Of a DNA stretch of 64,000 nucleotides, positions 26,614 through 35,500 are shown piece after piece. Each line of letters begins with the position of its first letter. Position 1 is the first letter of the stretch. The stretch is from Nitrospira sp. (GTDB taxonomy: Bacteria; Nitrospirota; Nitrospiria; Nitrospirales; Nitrospiraceae). Position numbers and translations under genes: made by a program. The stretch covers positions 62,001 through 126,000 of the forward strand of contig JARFXO010000007.1 in assembly GCA_029194665.1 (NCBI GenBank). The letters are read 5' to 3'. Under the pieces are notes generated by a model. It was not told the origin of the DNA and ran no database searches. It was given only the letters and a program-made list of their open reading frames with translations.

Positions 26614-26643
26614 TTGACAACCTCCCCGCAACGATGATATTGA
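26614..26643 (+). promoter_or_regulatory. Promoter-like sequence for an orphan transcript
   Basis: A perfect -35 TTGACA at 26614-26619 and a -10 candidate GATATT at 26636-26641 (16-base spacer) or TATTGA at 26638-26643 (18-base spacer). No long frame follows; a terminator lies about 95-125 bases downstream. Confidence 0.45.
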
Positions 26644-26649
26644 GAACTC

Positions 26650-26775
26650 CTATCAAGGAGATGTCAGTCAGGCACCGAAGCCCTATCCTTGATTGACAGT
26701 CGCAGGAACCAAGAGGCCAGAGGTCGCATTGACCGGAGCCCAAGGCGTCATGAGATGCTTTGGGCTTTTGTGTTT
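26650..26775 (+). ncRNA. Candidate small RNA (about 125 nt)
   Basis: Bounded by the promoter-like element before it and the terminator at its end. Within it, ATCAAGGA (26652-26659) can pair with TCCTTGAT (26686-26693), giving an internal stem. No Rfam family is recognisable by eye. It lies between the PepSY membrane protein and the zinc-ribbon/FecI genes, so a link to iron control is conceivable but unproven. Confidence 0.3.
26737..26775 (+). terminator. Rho-independent terminator
   Basis: The stem AGCCCAAGGCGT / ATGCTTTGGGCT with two G-T pairs, a 6-base loop, then TTTTG and a second T-run (TGTTTTG). It may end the candidate small RNA or read-through from the PepSY gene 240 bases upstream. 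Confidence 0.6.
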
Positions 26776-26952
26776 TGAGACACAGATCCGAAAGCAGCGT
26801 TCAGCGCTGCCTCATTAGGGTGTTGTTGGTTGGATGGAGATTCGGCATCGGGTCGAGGACGAGAATCATCCGTGATGGGATCTCGGTAAGGCGATTGGCC
26901 CTGGCAAAGCAGGAACAAGAACCGGTTCATACAAGCCTGGGGAGAAGAAATC

Positions 26953-27120
26953 ATGACATCAATCTGTAAACGATGCGGAGGTTTCCTGGTAGGAGAGCAA
27001 ACGGTTGATTACTACCAAACGCGATGTTGGAAATGTGTCAACTGCGGTTGGTACCGCAGGGAGACTCAAATGCGTTCAAGCCGACCCATCACATTGATGA
27101 ACCGTCGGGTCGGCAAATAG
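26953..27120 (+). CDS. Small zinc-ribbon protein, 55 residues
   Basis: A short gene with a strong ribosome-binding site (GGGGAG, about 9 bases before ATG) ending in TAG. The protein has CKRCGGFLVGEQTV and CWKCVNCGWYR, two cysteine pairs spaced like a zinc ribbon, then a basic tail ending in NRRVGK. It has no enzyme motif. It is the second of three very small proteins in this block with metal-binding or CxC-type patterns. Coding is supported by the Cys pairs and the RBS; the function is unknown. Confidence 0.65.
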   Translation: MTSICKRCGGFLVGEQTVDYYQTRCWKCVNCGWYRRETQMRSSRPITLMNRRVGK

Positions 27121-27153
27121 GTCAAACATTGATCGACGAAAGGTGAAGACATC

Positions 27154-27372
27154 GTGAAAAATACGTTACAAGCCAATGGAGCGATGAAGTTGGTCCTGTG
27201 CGATTGCGGCAAACTGCATGTGACGTTAGGTTCCGTGACCCTGCATTTCACCCGCAACGAGTTTCAGAAGTTTGCCGAATCGATAGGACGCCTTGCAGCG
27301 ATCGTGGGACAATCCGCACCCTTTCAGGCGTCGGCGGGGGCACGGTCCTCCTTATCCGAAGGATGTCACTGA
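27154..27372 (+). CDS. Small conserved-looking protein with CxCG motif
   Basis: A 72-residue protein from GTG, with AAGGTG about 9 bases upstream. KLVLCDCGKLHVTLGSVTLH and FTRNEFQKFAESI resemble a small uncharacterised domain seen in bacterial proteins with one CxCG pair and alternating beta strands. It lies 33 bases after the zinc-ribbon gene and on the same strand. I do not know a function; metal binding is possible. The C-terminal third is low complexity and may be poorly conserved. Confidence 0.5.
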   Translation: MKNTLQANGAMKLVLCDCGKLHVTLGSVTLHFTRNEFQKFAESIGRLAAIVGQSAPFQASAGARSSLSEGCH

Positions 27373-27500
27373 GACGAGGGCGACGAGTGTCCGACTGGAG
27401 TTGTGTGGGGAAATCGCTTGGAGACAGGGGGCGGACGCATGGACGGAGCACAGGCCAGGTGTAGCGTGCGCCTTCGCGCAAGACCGTTGAAGGGTCGGCT

Positions 27501-27665
27501 GTGAAGAGGCATCAGATCGCATCTCGTGACGATCTTGCCGTGTTCCTTAGCTTGGCGGCGTCGATCAGCATTCTCGTGTCGGCTGCGGCGGCCATGTGGA
27601 TCTGGCCGAATGTTTTGGAGAGTAGGGCGACAGTCACCGCTGAGGAAGGCTTGGATATACCATAA
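27501..27665 (+). CDS. Possible small single-pass membrane protein, 54 residues
   Basis: A GTG start with AAGGGT about 5 bases upstream and a TAA stop. The product has a charged N-terminus (KRHQIASRDDLA), one hydrophobic helix (VFLSLAASISILVSAAAAMW) and a short polar tail. The composition is what a real small membrane protein looks like, but no family is evident and the stretch is short enough to be chance. It precedes the sigma factor gene. Confidence 0.35.
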   Translation: MKRHQIASRDDLAVFLSLAASISILVSAAAAMWIWPNVLESRATVTAEEGLDIP

Positions 27666-27794
27666 TGTAATCATGGACCTTGCCGTATTGATGGCCGTGA
27701 CGTCGGCACTTTCACGGCTGTGTTCGGGTCTAGCTGAAAACACTCGGTATCTAGCAATCAGCACTAGCCAAGGACCGTGCTCGTTGCAGATCGG

Positions 27795-27834
27795 ACCCCG
27801 AGGTATCAAGGGACACCGTGGGGTTTCTATTTTA
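27795..27834 (+). terminator. Imperfect stem with T-rich tail before the sigma factor gene
   Basis: ACCCC pairs with GGGGT around an inner GGT...ACC stem, followed by TTTCTATTTTA. It ends about 27 bases before the start codon of the FecI-like gene. It could terminate an upstream transcript or act as an attenuator. The T-run is interrupted, so support is modest. The preceding 130 bases hold nothing else I can name. Confidence 0.35.
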
Positions 27835-27860
27835 CACAAAGGATGTTGAGGAGACACACG

Positions 27861-28457
27861 ATGAGGACCCAGGGCCTGAATCTTGTTGGAATAGAGTCCA
27901 TGGTATCGCGCGATGCTCGCGGGTCGTCGGGTACCTCTCTAACACTCACGTACGAGCAGATCGCGGGCTTGTTTCATCAGTACCGCGAGGAACTCACCCG
28001 CCGCCTTGTCGGTATGGTGAGATCGCACGAGACCGCTGCCGATCTTGTGCAGGATACGTATGTGCGGCTGCTGCGGCTGGGCGGTCGGCAGGCCGTCGAG
28101 CAACCGCGCGCCCTGCTTCACCGGATTGCGGCCAACTTGGCGATCGACCATTTACGAAAAGAAAAGCATCCGGTCCATGCCGCCGATGGTTTGGATGCCG
28201 CGATGGCGGTGCCCAGTCACGTGCCCTCTCCGGAACGCGAGTTGCTCGGCAAACAGCGGTTTCGAATCGTCCTTCAAGCGATTGAACGTTTGCCCTCCCG
28301 AACCCGCGAAGCCTTCCTGCTCTGCAGAGTGTATGGGTACTCCTATCAAGAGATCGCGACCCGCATGAATATCTCTGAAAGCGCCGTGGAGAAGCTGCTG
28401 ATGCGCGCGCTGGATCGGAGCTGTGAAGCGCTCGACGTGTTAAACAACGCTGAGTGA
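27861..28457 (+). CDS. FecI-like ECF sigma factor
   Basis: A 198-residue sigma-70 family protein. I use the ATG at 27861, preceded by GAGGAG, rather than the longer frame beginning at 27777. Region 2: LFHQYREELTRRLVGMVRSH, then AADLVQDTYVRLLRL. Region 4: RLPSRTREAFLLCRVYGYSY, then QEIATRMNISESAVEKLLMR, a helix-turn-helix. In FecI systems the sigma factor is released by the FecR regulator when a loaded receptor signals, and it then transcribes transport or siderophore genes. FecR and an STN-type receptor follow directly, so this is a complete cell-surface signalling set. Confidence 0.9.
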   Translation: MRTQGLNLVGIESMVSRDARGSSGTSLTLTYEQIAGLFHQYREELTRRLVGMVRSHETAADLVQDTYVRLLRLGGRQAVEQPRALLHRIAANLAIDHLRKEKHPVHAADGLDAAMAVPSHVPSPERELLGKQRFRIVLQAIERLPSRTREAFLLCRVYGYSYQEIATRMNISESAVEKLLMRALDRSCEALDVLNNAE

Positions 28458-28495
28458 GGAAGGTGGTCCCCGGATTCGTCACACTGTATACTAGT

Positions 28496-28533
28496 GGGCC
28501 TCGTCGAGCATCAGCCGACGAGGCCCGTTTATA
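28496..28533 (+). terminator. Stem-loop between the sigma and FecR genes
   Basis: GGGCCTCGTCG pairs with CGACGAGGCCC around a 9-base loop, followed by GTTTATA. The 11-bp GC-rich stem is strong but the T-run is short; it may reduce rather than stop transcription between fecI and fecR. A TATACT lies just upstream at 28487. Confidence 0.5.
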
Positions 28534-28557
28534 CAGCGAACAAACGAATCAGGCGAC

Positions 28558-29523
28558 ATGCGTCCATGTGAAGAAGAAGCCAGGCTCCGGAAGGAAGCCG
28601 TAGCGTGGGTTGTTCGGTTGCAGAACGATAGCCTGTCGCCGGAAGAGCGACGGGCATTCAACGGGTGGTACGAGCAGAGTCCGGCGCATGCGCTGATGTT
28701 TCGTAAGGTTTTGACCGTTTGGGACAGTCCCGATTTGCGCGCGGCTGCGGAAGCGGCTGTGCAGGCCGATCCTTCCTCGTTCAAGATAAGAACTACGGTG
28801 CGTCGATGGTGGCCGATTCCAGTCGCCGCTTGTATCATCCTGGTCATTGTCGTCGCGGTACACCTCGATGTTATGACGCGATGGCGGGCCGATTATCGGA
28901 CCGAAGTCGGCGAGCGCCGCACTGTCGAATTGCCGGACCGGTCGATTGTTACCCTCAACACTCAATCAGCGATCGAGCTTTCGTTTGACGCCTCGACACG
29001 CCGAATCCGTTTGCTCAAAGGGGAAGCGCTCTTCAACGTCCGGCATGATCCGGCTCATCCGTTCATCGTGGAAAGCGCCGACACTGCCACGCGAGCTGTC
29101 GGAACGGCTTTTGTCGTGAGAGCGGAGCCGGCTGGTGATCAGGTGATCGTCATCGAAGGTGCTGTCGAAGTCGATGCGATCAGTTCTAGACGAGAGACGC
29201 ATCTACCGGCAATCGCGACTTCCGGATCGCGGATCGATATGGTGCAAGGCCGGATGGGGGAACCGTACCCGGTCGATATCTCGGCGGCTTCAGCCTGGGC
29301 GCGAGGGCGGCTCGTGGTCAACGGCGTCCCATTCGCCCAGGTGATCGACGAATTGCGTCGGTACTATCCTGGCACGATCGTCTTGTGGAACCACACCATC
29401 GACGAGATGCGGGTGACGGGGACCTATAACCTTGATGACCCCGCAAGAGTCTTGTCTCTTCTGACCCAGACCCTTCCGATCCGACAGGTCAGCTGGACCG
29501 ATCGCATTGTGATTCTCTTCTAG
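28558..29523 (+). CDS. fecR: FecR-like anti-sigma regulator
   Basis: A 321-residue protein from ATG. The N-terminal cytoplasmic part (EAVAWVVRLQNDSLSPEERR, AFNGWYEQSPAHALMF) is the usual FecR sigma-binding region. One membrane helix follows (IPVAACIILVIVVAVHL, residues about 83-99). The periplasmic domain has GERRTVELPDRSIVTLNTQS, RIRLLKGEALFNV and VGTAFVVRAEP, all standard FecR motifs, and a C-terminal STN-like tail. It senses the receptor state in the periplasm and controls the FecI-like factor. Confidence 0.92.
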   Translation: MRPCEEEARLRKEAVAWVVRLQNDSLSPEERRAFNGWYEQSPAHALMFRKVLTVWDSPDLRAAAEAAVQADPSSFKIRTTVRRWWPIPVAACIILVIVVAVHLDVMTRWRADYRTEVGERRTVELPDRSIVTLNTQSAIELSFDASTRRIRLLKGEALFNVRHDPAHPFIVESADTATRAVGTAFVVRAEPAGDQVIVIEGAVEVDAISSRRETHLPAIATSGSRIDMVQGRMGEPYPVDISAASAWARGRLVVNGVPFAQVIDELRRYYPGTIVLWNHTIDEMRVTGTYNLDDPARVLSLLTQTLPIRQVSWTDRIVILF

Positions 29524-29620
29524 ACTCGCTTTCACCCTCTTTCAGCTTCAAGCAGGTGAGGAGAATTCTCTCGCCCTCCGTCTACAGGAGGGTGGGTGAG
29601 CACATGAGGCGCTGAGCTGA

Positions 29621-32230
29621 ATGAAGAGAGTGGAGCGAGATAACGGACCTGTTTCACGAGACGGTGATCGAGACGGCCGATGGGTTCACGCGTGGTTGCG
29701 GGATTTGTGTCGGCGCATCCTGCTTCTCGCACTGATCGTGACGGTCGCCGACGACCTATTCGCGCAACAGAGCGTTCCGCCTGGGACAAAAAACGCTCCG
29801 ATTGAGTTCAACATTTCTGCGCAACCGCTCGGCTCCGCGCTGAACGCCTTCGCCGAGAAGACTGGTTGGCAGGTCAGTGTGCCGACCGAGCTGGTCGCCG
29901 ATCGGACATCCTCTGGGATCAGCGGGATCCATCAGCCTGAAGCTGCGCTTCAGGCGCTGTTGGCCGGTACAGGACTGACCTATAGTTTGACCGAGGGCAA
30001 TGCCGTCACGCTCGTGCCGGGAGCCGCAATGCCGACCGTGGCCGCACCGTCGATCGGTGGAAGTGAGGCCACAACGCCGGGATCGCAGGCTGGGTCGACG
30101 GATACCACAATGGCGAAGCCCATCAAGGTGTCTGAAATTGTGGTGAAAGAAAAACGTGAGCGGCGAGATTCCTATACTGTCGATGAAGTCTCGAGCGCGA
30201 CCAGGATTCCTGTGCCGGTGCACGACACCCCTCGATCGGTCGAGGTGGTAACGAGGCAGGTGCTGGACGATCAAAAAGTCACCCGGTTCAGTGAGGCTCT
30301 GCGCAATGTAAGCGGGGTGGCGGAATCCAATACTCAGGGCGGTCGCGCCGGCGAATTCACGATCCGGGGATTTGCGTCGGAGTTCAACGTCTTCAAGAAC
30401 GGCTTTCGCGATGACGCCACATTCGCCTCAACCACCGCGCGAGACATCATCAACCTAGAGCGCATCGAGGTCGTCAAAGGTCCACCGTCCTATCTGTACG
30501 GTCGGGGCGATCCGGGTGGTGTGATCAATCAAATCACGAAGGCACCGCTGAAAAATCCTTACTACTCGGCGGAAATGCTCATCGGCAGTTATAACCTGTA
30601 TCGTCCACAGTTCGACATCGGCGGCCCGCTGAACGCCAGCAAGACGCTGACGTTTCGATTTAACGGCATGTTCGAGTCATCTGGCAGTTACCGAGAAGGG
30701 GTCGAGTCGACCAGGACCTTCCTGGCGCCGACGATCGGGTGGGAAATCGGGCCTCGGACGACCTTGAGGTTCGAAGGTGAGTACCTATACAGTCGCGCCC
30801 CCATCGACCGCGGATTGACCGCCTTCGGCGGAGGCGTCTTGCCGATCCCGATCAGCACCTTCTTAGGTGATCCGGCTCGTATGGATATAGCGCAAAATGG
30901 GAAAGCCACGCTGATCCTGTTACACGACTTCAACGACATGTTCAGGTGGCGCACCGGTTTTAGAGCGGCGGTGAACAGCGACCAGTATCGGAGCCGGGAA
31001 GCGTGGTTCTACGTCGGGGACGAAAGCGATGGCATTTTGAATCTGGCGCAGTTTTACATCCCGAAGACCAGCCAGAGTTACTATTTGCAGAATGAAGTGC
31101 ACGGAAATTTTTCCACCGGCCCGATCAAGCACAAGGCCATCGTCGGGATCGAGCTGGGACGTGAAGTCTCTGATGAGTCAGTAGCCGACGATAATCAGGG
31201 TCAGGATACCACCGTACAGGGAGCCTTCAGCTATATTAACGTTTTCAATCCTGCCGACCGACTCTTTCTGGATACCCCGCTCACCACAACCAGCGATAGC
31301 AAAGAAGTCAACGGTATTCTGGGCGTCTATTTCGGCGATCACCTGAGCCTCACGGACAAGCTCCACCTGCACGCCGGTGGCCGGTTCGATTACTTTAAGC
31401 AAGACCTCACCAATCGTCCCACCGATCTCGATCCGACTCAAACTGAGGAAGGCCTAACCGACACGGCTTTCAGCCCGTCGGTTGGACTGACCTATCAACC
31501 CTGGAAACCCATCGCGTTGTATGCCAACTATACCGAGTCCTTCATGCCTAATGTCGGAACCAGAAGCTTTGACCGGTCGCTGTTGAGTCCACAGCGGGGC
31601 AAGGCCTATGAGGGAGGGGTCAAGTTTCGATTCTTCGAGGACCGGTTACGGGCGACGATCGCCGGTTTTCACATCAATAAGACAAATGTGCCGACGATCG
31701 ATCCTATCAACGGATTACCGTTTGTGGTAGCGACGGGTGAACAGCGGAGTCAAGGTATCGAGTTCGACGTGGCAGGAAGGATTTTGCCGGGGTGGGATCT
31801 CATCGGCAACTATGCCTACATCGACGCGAGGGTCACCGAAGATAATGAATTTTTGGTAGGAAGCCGACTGCCCAACGTCCCCCTCAACCAGGGCAGCCTC
31901 TGGACGACCTATTTTCTCCAGGAGGGTCCGCTCAAAGGCCTTGGCGCTGGACTCGGCATGTATGCCCAAGGCAAGCGGAACGGCATGCCCCAATGCCAGA
32001 ATCCAGACGATTGCCCGGCACCGTACGAACTTCCCGGGTTTGTTCGCATGGATGCCGCGGTGTACTATCGGAAGCCGGAAATATTCACCCGAACCAACTT
32101 ACTCGCTGCCGTGAACTTCACCAACCTGTTGGATCAGCGGTACTTTACCGGAACGTTGGGAATCCGGGAAGTTGTCTACACCGGCGCGCCCTTCACGGTG
32201 ATCGGTTCCGTGAAGCTGGAGTTTTTCTAG
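29621..32230 (+). CDS. TonB-dependent siderophore receptor with STN signalling domain
   Basis: An 869-residue outer-membrane protein from ATG. After a basic N-terminus and hydrophobic segment (residues about 26-45, signal peptide) comes an STN domain (EFNISAQPLGSALNAFAEK, then the VTLVP end). The plug contains TPRSVEVVTRQVLDDQKVTR, FTIRGFASEFNVFKNG and VVKGPPSYLYGRGDPGGVIN. The 22-strand barrel ends in the aromatic residue F (VIGSVKLEFF). The STN domain marks a transducer that signals through FecR/FecI, as FecA and FpvA do. It should import the ferric product of the adjacent cluster. Confidence 0.93.
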   Translation: MKRVERDNGPVSRDGDRDGRWVHAWLRDLCRRILLLALIVTVADDLFAQQSVPPGTKNAPIEFNISAQPLGSALNAFAEKTGWQVSVPTELVADRTSSGISGIHQPEAALQALLAGTGLTYSLTEGNAVTLVPGAAMPTVAAPSIGGSEATTPGSQAGSTDTTMAKPIKVSEIVVKEKRERRDSYTVDEVSSATRIPVPVHDTPRSVEVVTRQVLDDQKVTRFSEALRNVSGVAESNTQGGRAGEFTIRGFASEFNVFKNGFRDDATFASTTARDIINLERIEVVKGPPSYLYGRGDPGGVINQITKAPLKNPYYSAEMLIGSYNLYRPQFDIGGPLNASKTLTFRFNGMFESSGSYREGVESTRTFLAPTIGWEIGPRTTLRFEGEYLYSRAPIDRGLTAFGGGVLPIPISTFLGDPARMDIAQNGKATLILLHDFNDMFRWRTGFRAAVNSDQYRSREAWFYVGDESDGILNLAQFYIPKTSQSYYLQNEVHGNFSTGPIKHKAIVGIELGREVSDESVADDNQGQDTTVQGAFSYINVFNPADRLFLDTPLTTTSDSKEVNGILGVYFGDHLSLTDKLHLHAGGRFDYFKQDLTNRPTDLDPTQTEEGLTDTAFSPSVGLTYQPWKPIALYANYTESFMPNVGTRSFDRSLLSPQRGKAYEGGVKFRFFEDRLRATIAGFHINKTNVPTIDPINGLPFVVATGEQRSQGIEFDVAGRILPGWDLIGNYAYIDARVTEDNEFLVGSRLPNVPLNQGSLWTTYFLQEGPLKGLGAGLGMYAQGKRNGMPQCQNPDDCPAPYELPGFVRMDAAVYYRKPEIFTRTNLLAAVNFTNLLDQRYFTGTLGIREVVYTGAPFTVIGSVKLEFF

Positions 32231-32554
32231 CCGGCACTTCATCTTCTCAACAGAAAAGTAGCAATACGTACTCTGTGAGAAACTCACAAGGCGCGTCGTG
32301 GTCCGAAGCTGATCCTCTCGGAAAGAAGGTCTTGTAGGCCAGGTGAGGGAAATGCTTCGTGTTCCGTCTACGTAGTACAGAACGCTTCAGTCATCAGAGA
32401 AGGGACGCGGTCCCGCCACGTCGCTAGTCTGGTTCCCTTCGATGCAGATGGCCTTCGAGCTCACCGACTGAGGTAACGAGAGAAACCCTACAGAGGTTCA
32501 CGAGGATTCGGGGTGAAGGCAACCGGCATCCCGCCCTAGGGGTGTCTCTCATGA
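32231..32554. promoter_or_regulatory. Leader region before the NRPS cluster
   Basis: No protein-coding signal. GAAGGGA (32399-32405) can pair with TCCCTTC (32434-32440), enclosing a GC-rich inner hairpin GGGACgcgGTCCC. A 9-codon reading frame (ATG at 32551, TGA at 32578-32580) overlaps the first codons of the NRPS gene in another frame. I found no clear sigma-70 promoter; a FecI-type promoter would not be recognisable by eye. Confidence 0.4.
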
Positions 32555-35500
32555 TTGAGAAAGGCTCCAGTGACGTCTGATGGCCACAAAGACATGGTAA
32601 CGCTCGTCGACCTTGCTCGTCATAGAGCCGACAGTTTCACGGATCGAACAGCTTACACATTCTTAACCGACGGTGAGTCGGAGGCCTGCGAAGTCACGTA
32701 TGGTGAATTGGACCGTCAATCGCGAGCTATTGCGGCTTGGCTCCAGTCACTGGGAGCTCAGGGTGAACGGGCGATCCTTCTCTATCCGCCTGGTCTTGAC
32801 TACATCGCGGCCTTCTTCGGTTGTTTGTACGCGGACGTCGTCGCCGTACCGGCCTATCCTCCGCAACGGAAGCGAACGCTGGCAAGATTGCAGGCAGTTC
32901 TTGCAGACTCTGGAGCTACCTTTGCCCTGACGACGACGAAGATTCGCGCCGGCGTCGAACGGCTTTCCCGCCGGGATTCAGGAATTGATGAGCTCAAGAA
33001 GGTGCAGTGGGTCGAGACTGACGCTCCACCCCAAGCCATCGAGAGCGCTTGGAAACAGCCTGCGTTGACGTCACGGACGCTTGCCTTCCTCCAATACACC
33101 TCTGGTTCGACCGGATCTCCGAAAGGCGTCATGGTCAGCCACGAGAATCTGTTGCACAACCAGCGCATGATTCAACAGGCGTTCGGCCACACCGAAGAGA
33201 CGACCGTTCTTGGATGGCTTCCGCTCTATCACGATATGGGACTGATCGGGAACGTTCTTCAACCGCTCTATCTCGGCAGGCCTTGCGTGCTGATGTCGCC
33301 CGTTCATTTTATGCAGAAGCCGTATCGCTGGTTGTCCGCCATTTCTCGGTATCGCGCCACCACGAGTGGCGCGCCGAATTTCGCCTATGACCTCTGCGTG
33401 CGTCAGATTTCCGTCGCGGAACGAGCTTCGTTGGATTTGAGTTCCTGGTCGGTGGCTTTCAACGGGTCCGAGCCGATCCATGCCGGAACGCTGGATCGAT
33501 TTTCGGAAACATTTGGTCCATGTGGGTTCAGGCGAGAAGCCTTCTATCCCTGTTATGGGCTGGCCGAAGCGACGTTGTTCGTGGGCGGAGCCGAAGCTGG
33601 CGCTGTACCCGTTCTCAAGACCGTTGAGAAAGCCGCGATGGAGAGAGGGGAAATGATCGACGGTTCCCAGGCCGGTACCTCCACTCGACGGCTGGTAGGA
33701 TGCGGTCGAACCGGTGCCGATCAGCAAGTGATCATCGTCGATCCTGAGACGCGCTCACGTCGTCATCAGAGACAGGTTGGTGAGATCTGGGTCAAGGGCG
33801 CAAGCGTGGCGCAGGGGTACTGGAATCGCCCTGCAACGACGGCTATCACATTCTCGGCCACGACGGCGGATACGATAGAAGGTCCATTTCTTCGGACCGG
33901 CGATCTGGGAGTGATCCAGGACGGCGAACTGTTTGTGGTCGGGAGAGTGAAAGATCTGATCATTATCCGTGGCAGAAACCATCACCCGCAGGACATTGAG
34001 GCCACAGTGCAGGAAAGCCATCCGTCTCTCAAGCCGGGCGGCGGCGCGGCCTTCTCCATCCCCATCAACGATGAGGAACAGTTGGTTGTGGTACAGGAAG
34101 TTGTCGGCGCTCCTACGGTCGATCTCGACGATGTCGCATCGGAAATCAGTCGGGCTGTCACGGAGCATCACGAAATCCAAGTACATGCCGTTGTTCTTAT
34201 CAAGCCTGGAACCCTTCCCAAGACTTCGAGCGGGAAGGTTCAGCGCCATCTGTGTCGGACAAGATTTCTTGGGCAAGAACTTGAGGGCATTCGAACCAGA
34301 TTCCAGGAGAGGAGGACGGAAGATCGGACGAAAGACGCGGCGGTTGATTTCGATGATGACGTGATGGAAACAGTAGCGAAAATCTGGGCACAAGTGCTTG
34401 ATCGCACCCACATAGGGCCTCATGACAATTTCTTCGAACTAGGCGGGGATTCGCTACGCGGCATCCAGGTATTGGCGAAGGTACGGGCAGCCTATGCAGT
34501 CGATCTTCCTCTTGAATCTCTGTTCGACGCTCCGACGGTAGCGGGTATGGCGGCGTTGATTAAACGAGAGCATCGATCTGTGCCGGCTGTGTCACGAAGA
34601 CTGCAAAAGTCGGTGACAAGGCAGGCCGTCATGCCGTTATCGTTTTCGCAGGAACGATTCTGGTTTCTCGATCAACTGTCGCCCGGCAGCGCATTCAACA
34701 ACATTCCGGTCGCGTTGAGGATCAAGGGAGTGCTCGACCCTGTTTCGCTTCATCGTGCATTGGCGGAAATCGTGCGGCGTCATGAAATCCTTCGTGCGAG
34801 ATTCATCGTCCGTCACGGCCAACCGGGCCAGGTTATCGTTCCGCATCTTGAGCTTCCTCTCCCAACCGAAGATCTCATGGGCCTATCCGAGCCGATGCAG
34901 GAAGAACGGGTCAGGCTCTTGACGTCGAAGGAGTCCCAACAGCCGTTCAATTTGGAGGCTGGTCACTTGATGCGCGTTCGGCTGATTCGGTTGGGTCGAA
35001 CGGAACATGTCCTGTTGCTCACCATACATCACATCGTTGCCGACGGCTGGTCCATGCGCCTACTTGCAAGGGAACTGGTGCAGTTGTATGGGGCATTCAA
35101 GAACGGGCTTGAATCTCCTCTGGCCATTCTATCGAAACAATACCTAGATACCGTTCTCCATCAACGTGAGTGTGTGGACAGTCAGGAATGGAAGCAGCAA
35201 GAGACGTACTGGCGTCGGCAGTTGGAATCCGTACCGCATGTGCTGGCGCTGCCATTCGATTTCCCGCGTCCCGCTGTTCAAGGGCAGAGAGGGGAGCGAT
35301 ATGCCTGGACGGTAGATGCGGAGGTAGGACGGCAGCTACTTGTAATTGGTCGCAGGCAGCAGGCGTCACTATTCATGACCGTTTTGGCTTCCTTCAACAT
35401 CCTCTTGGCCCGCTACAGCGGACAGTCGGAGTTTTGTGTCGGCACACCTGTGGCCAACCGAGCACAACCGGAATGTGAGGCGATTATCGGCTGCTTCGTC

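Noticed and set aside
26760..26969. A 69-residue plus-strand frame
   Set aside because: It begins within the terminator stem and overlaps the zinc-ribbon gene, which has a strong ribosome-binding site.
27526..27849. A 107-residue plus-strand frame before the sigma factor
   Set aside because: It has no ribosome-binding site, is rich in Arg/Ser as chance frames are, and runs across a terminator-like stem; the small membrane protein frame at 27501 is the better candidate.
32399..32440. A T-box-like string on the minus strand (GGCGGGACCGCG within an AAGGGA...TCCCTT stem)
   Set aside because: No tRNA-synthetase or amino-acid gene follows on that strand, and no specifier stem is visible; it is better explained as a GC-rich hairpin.
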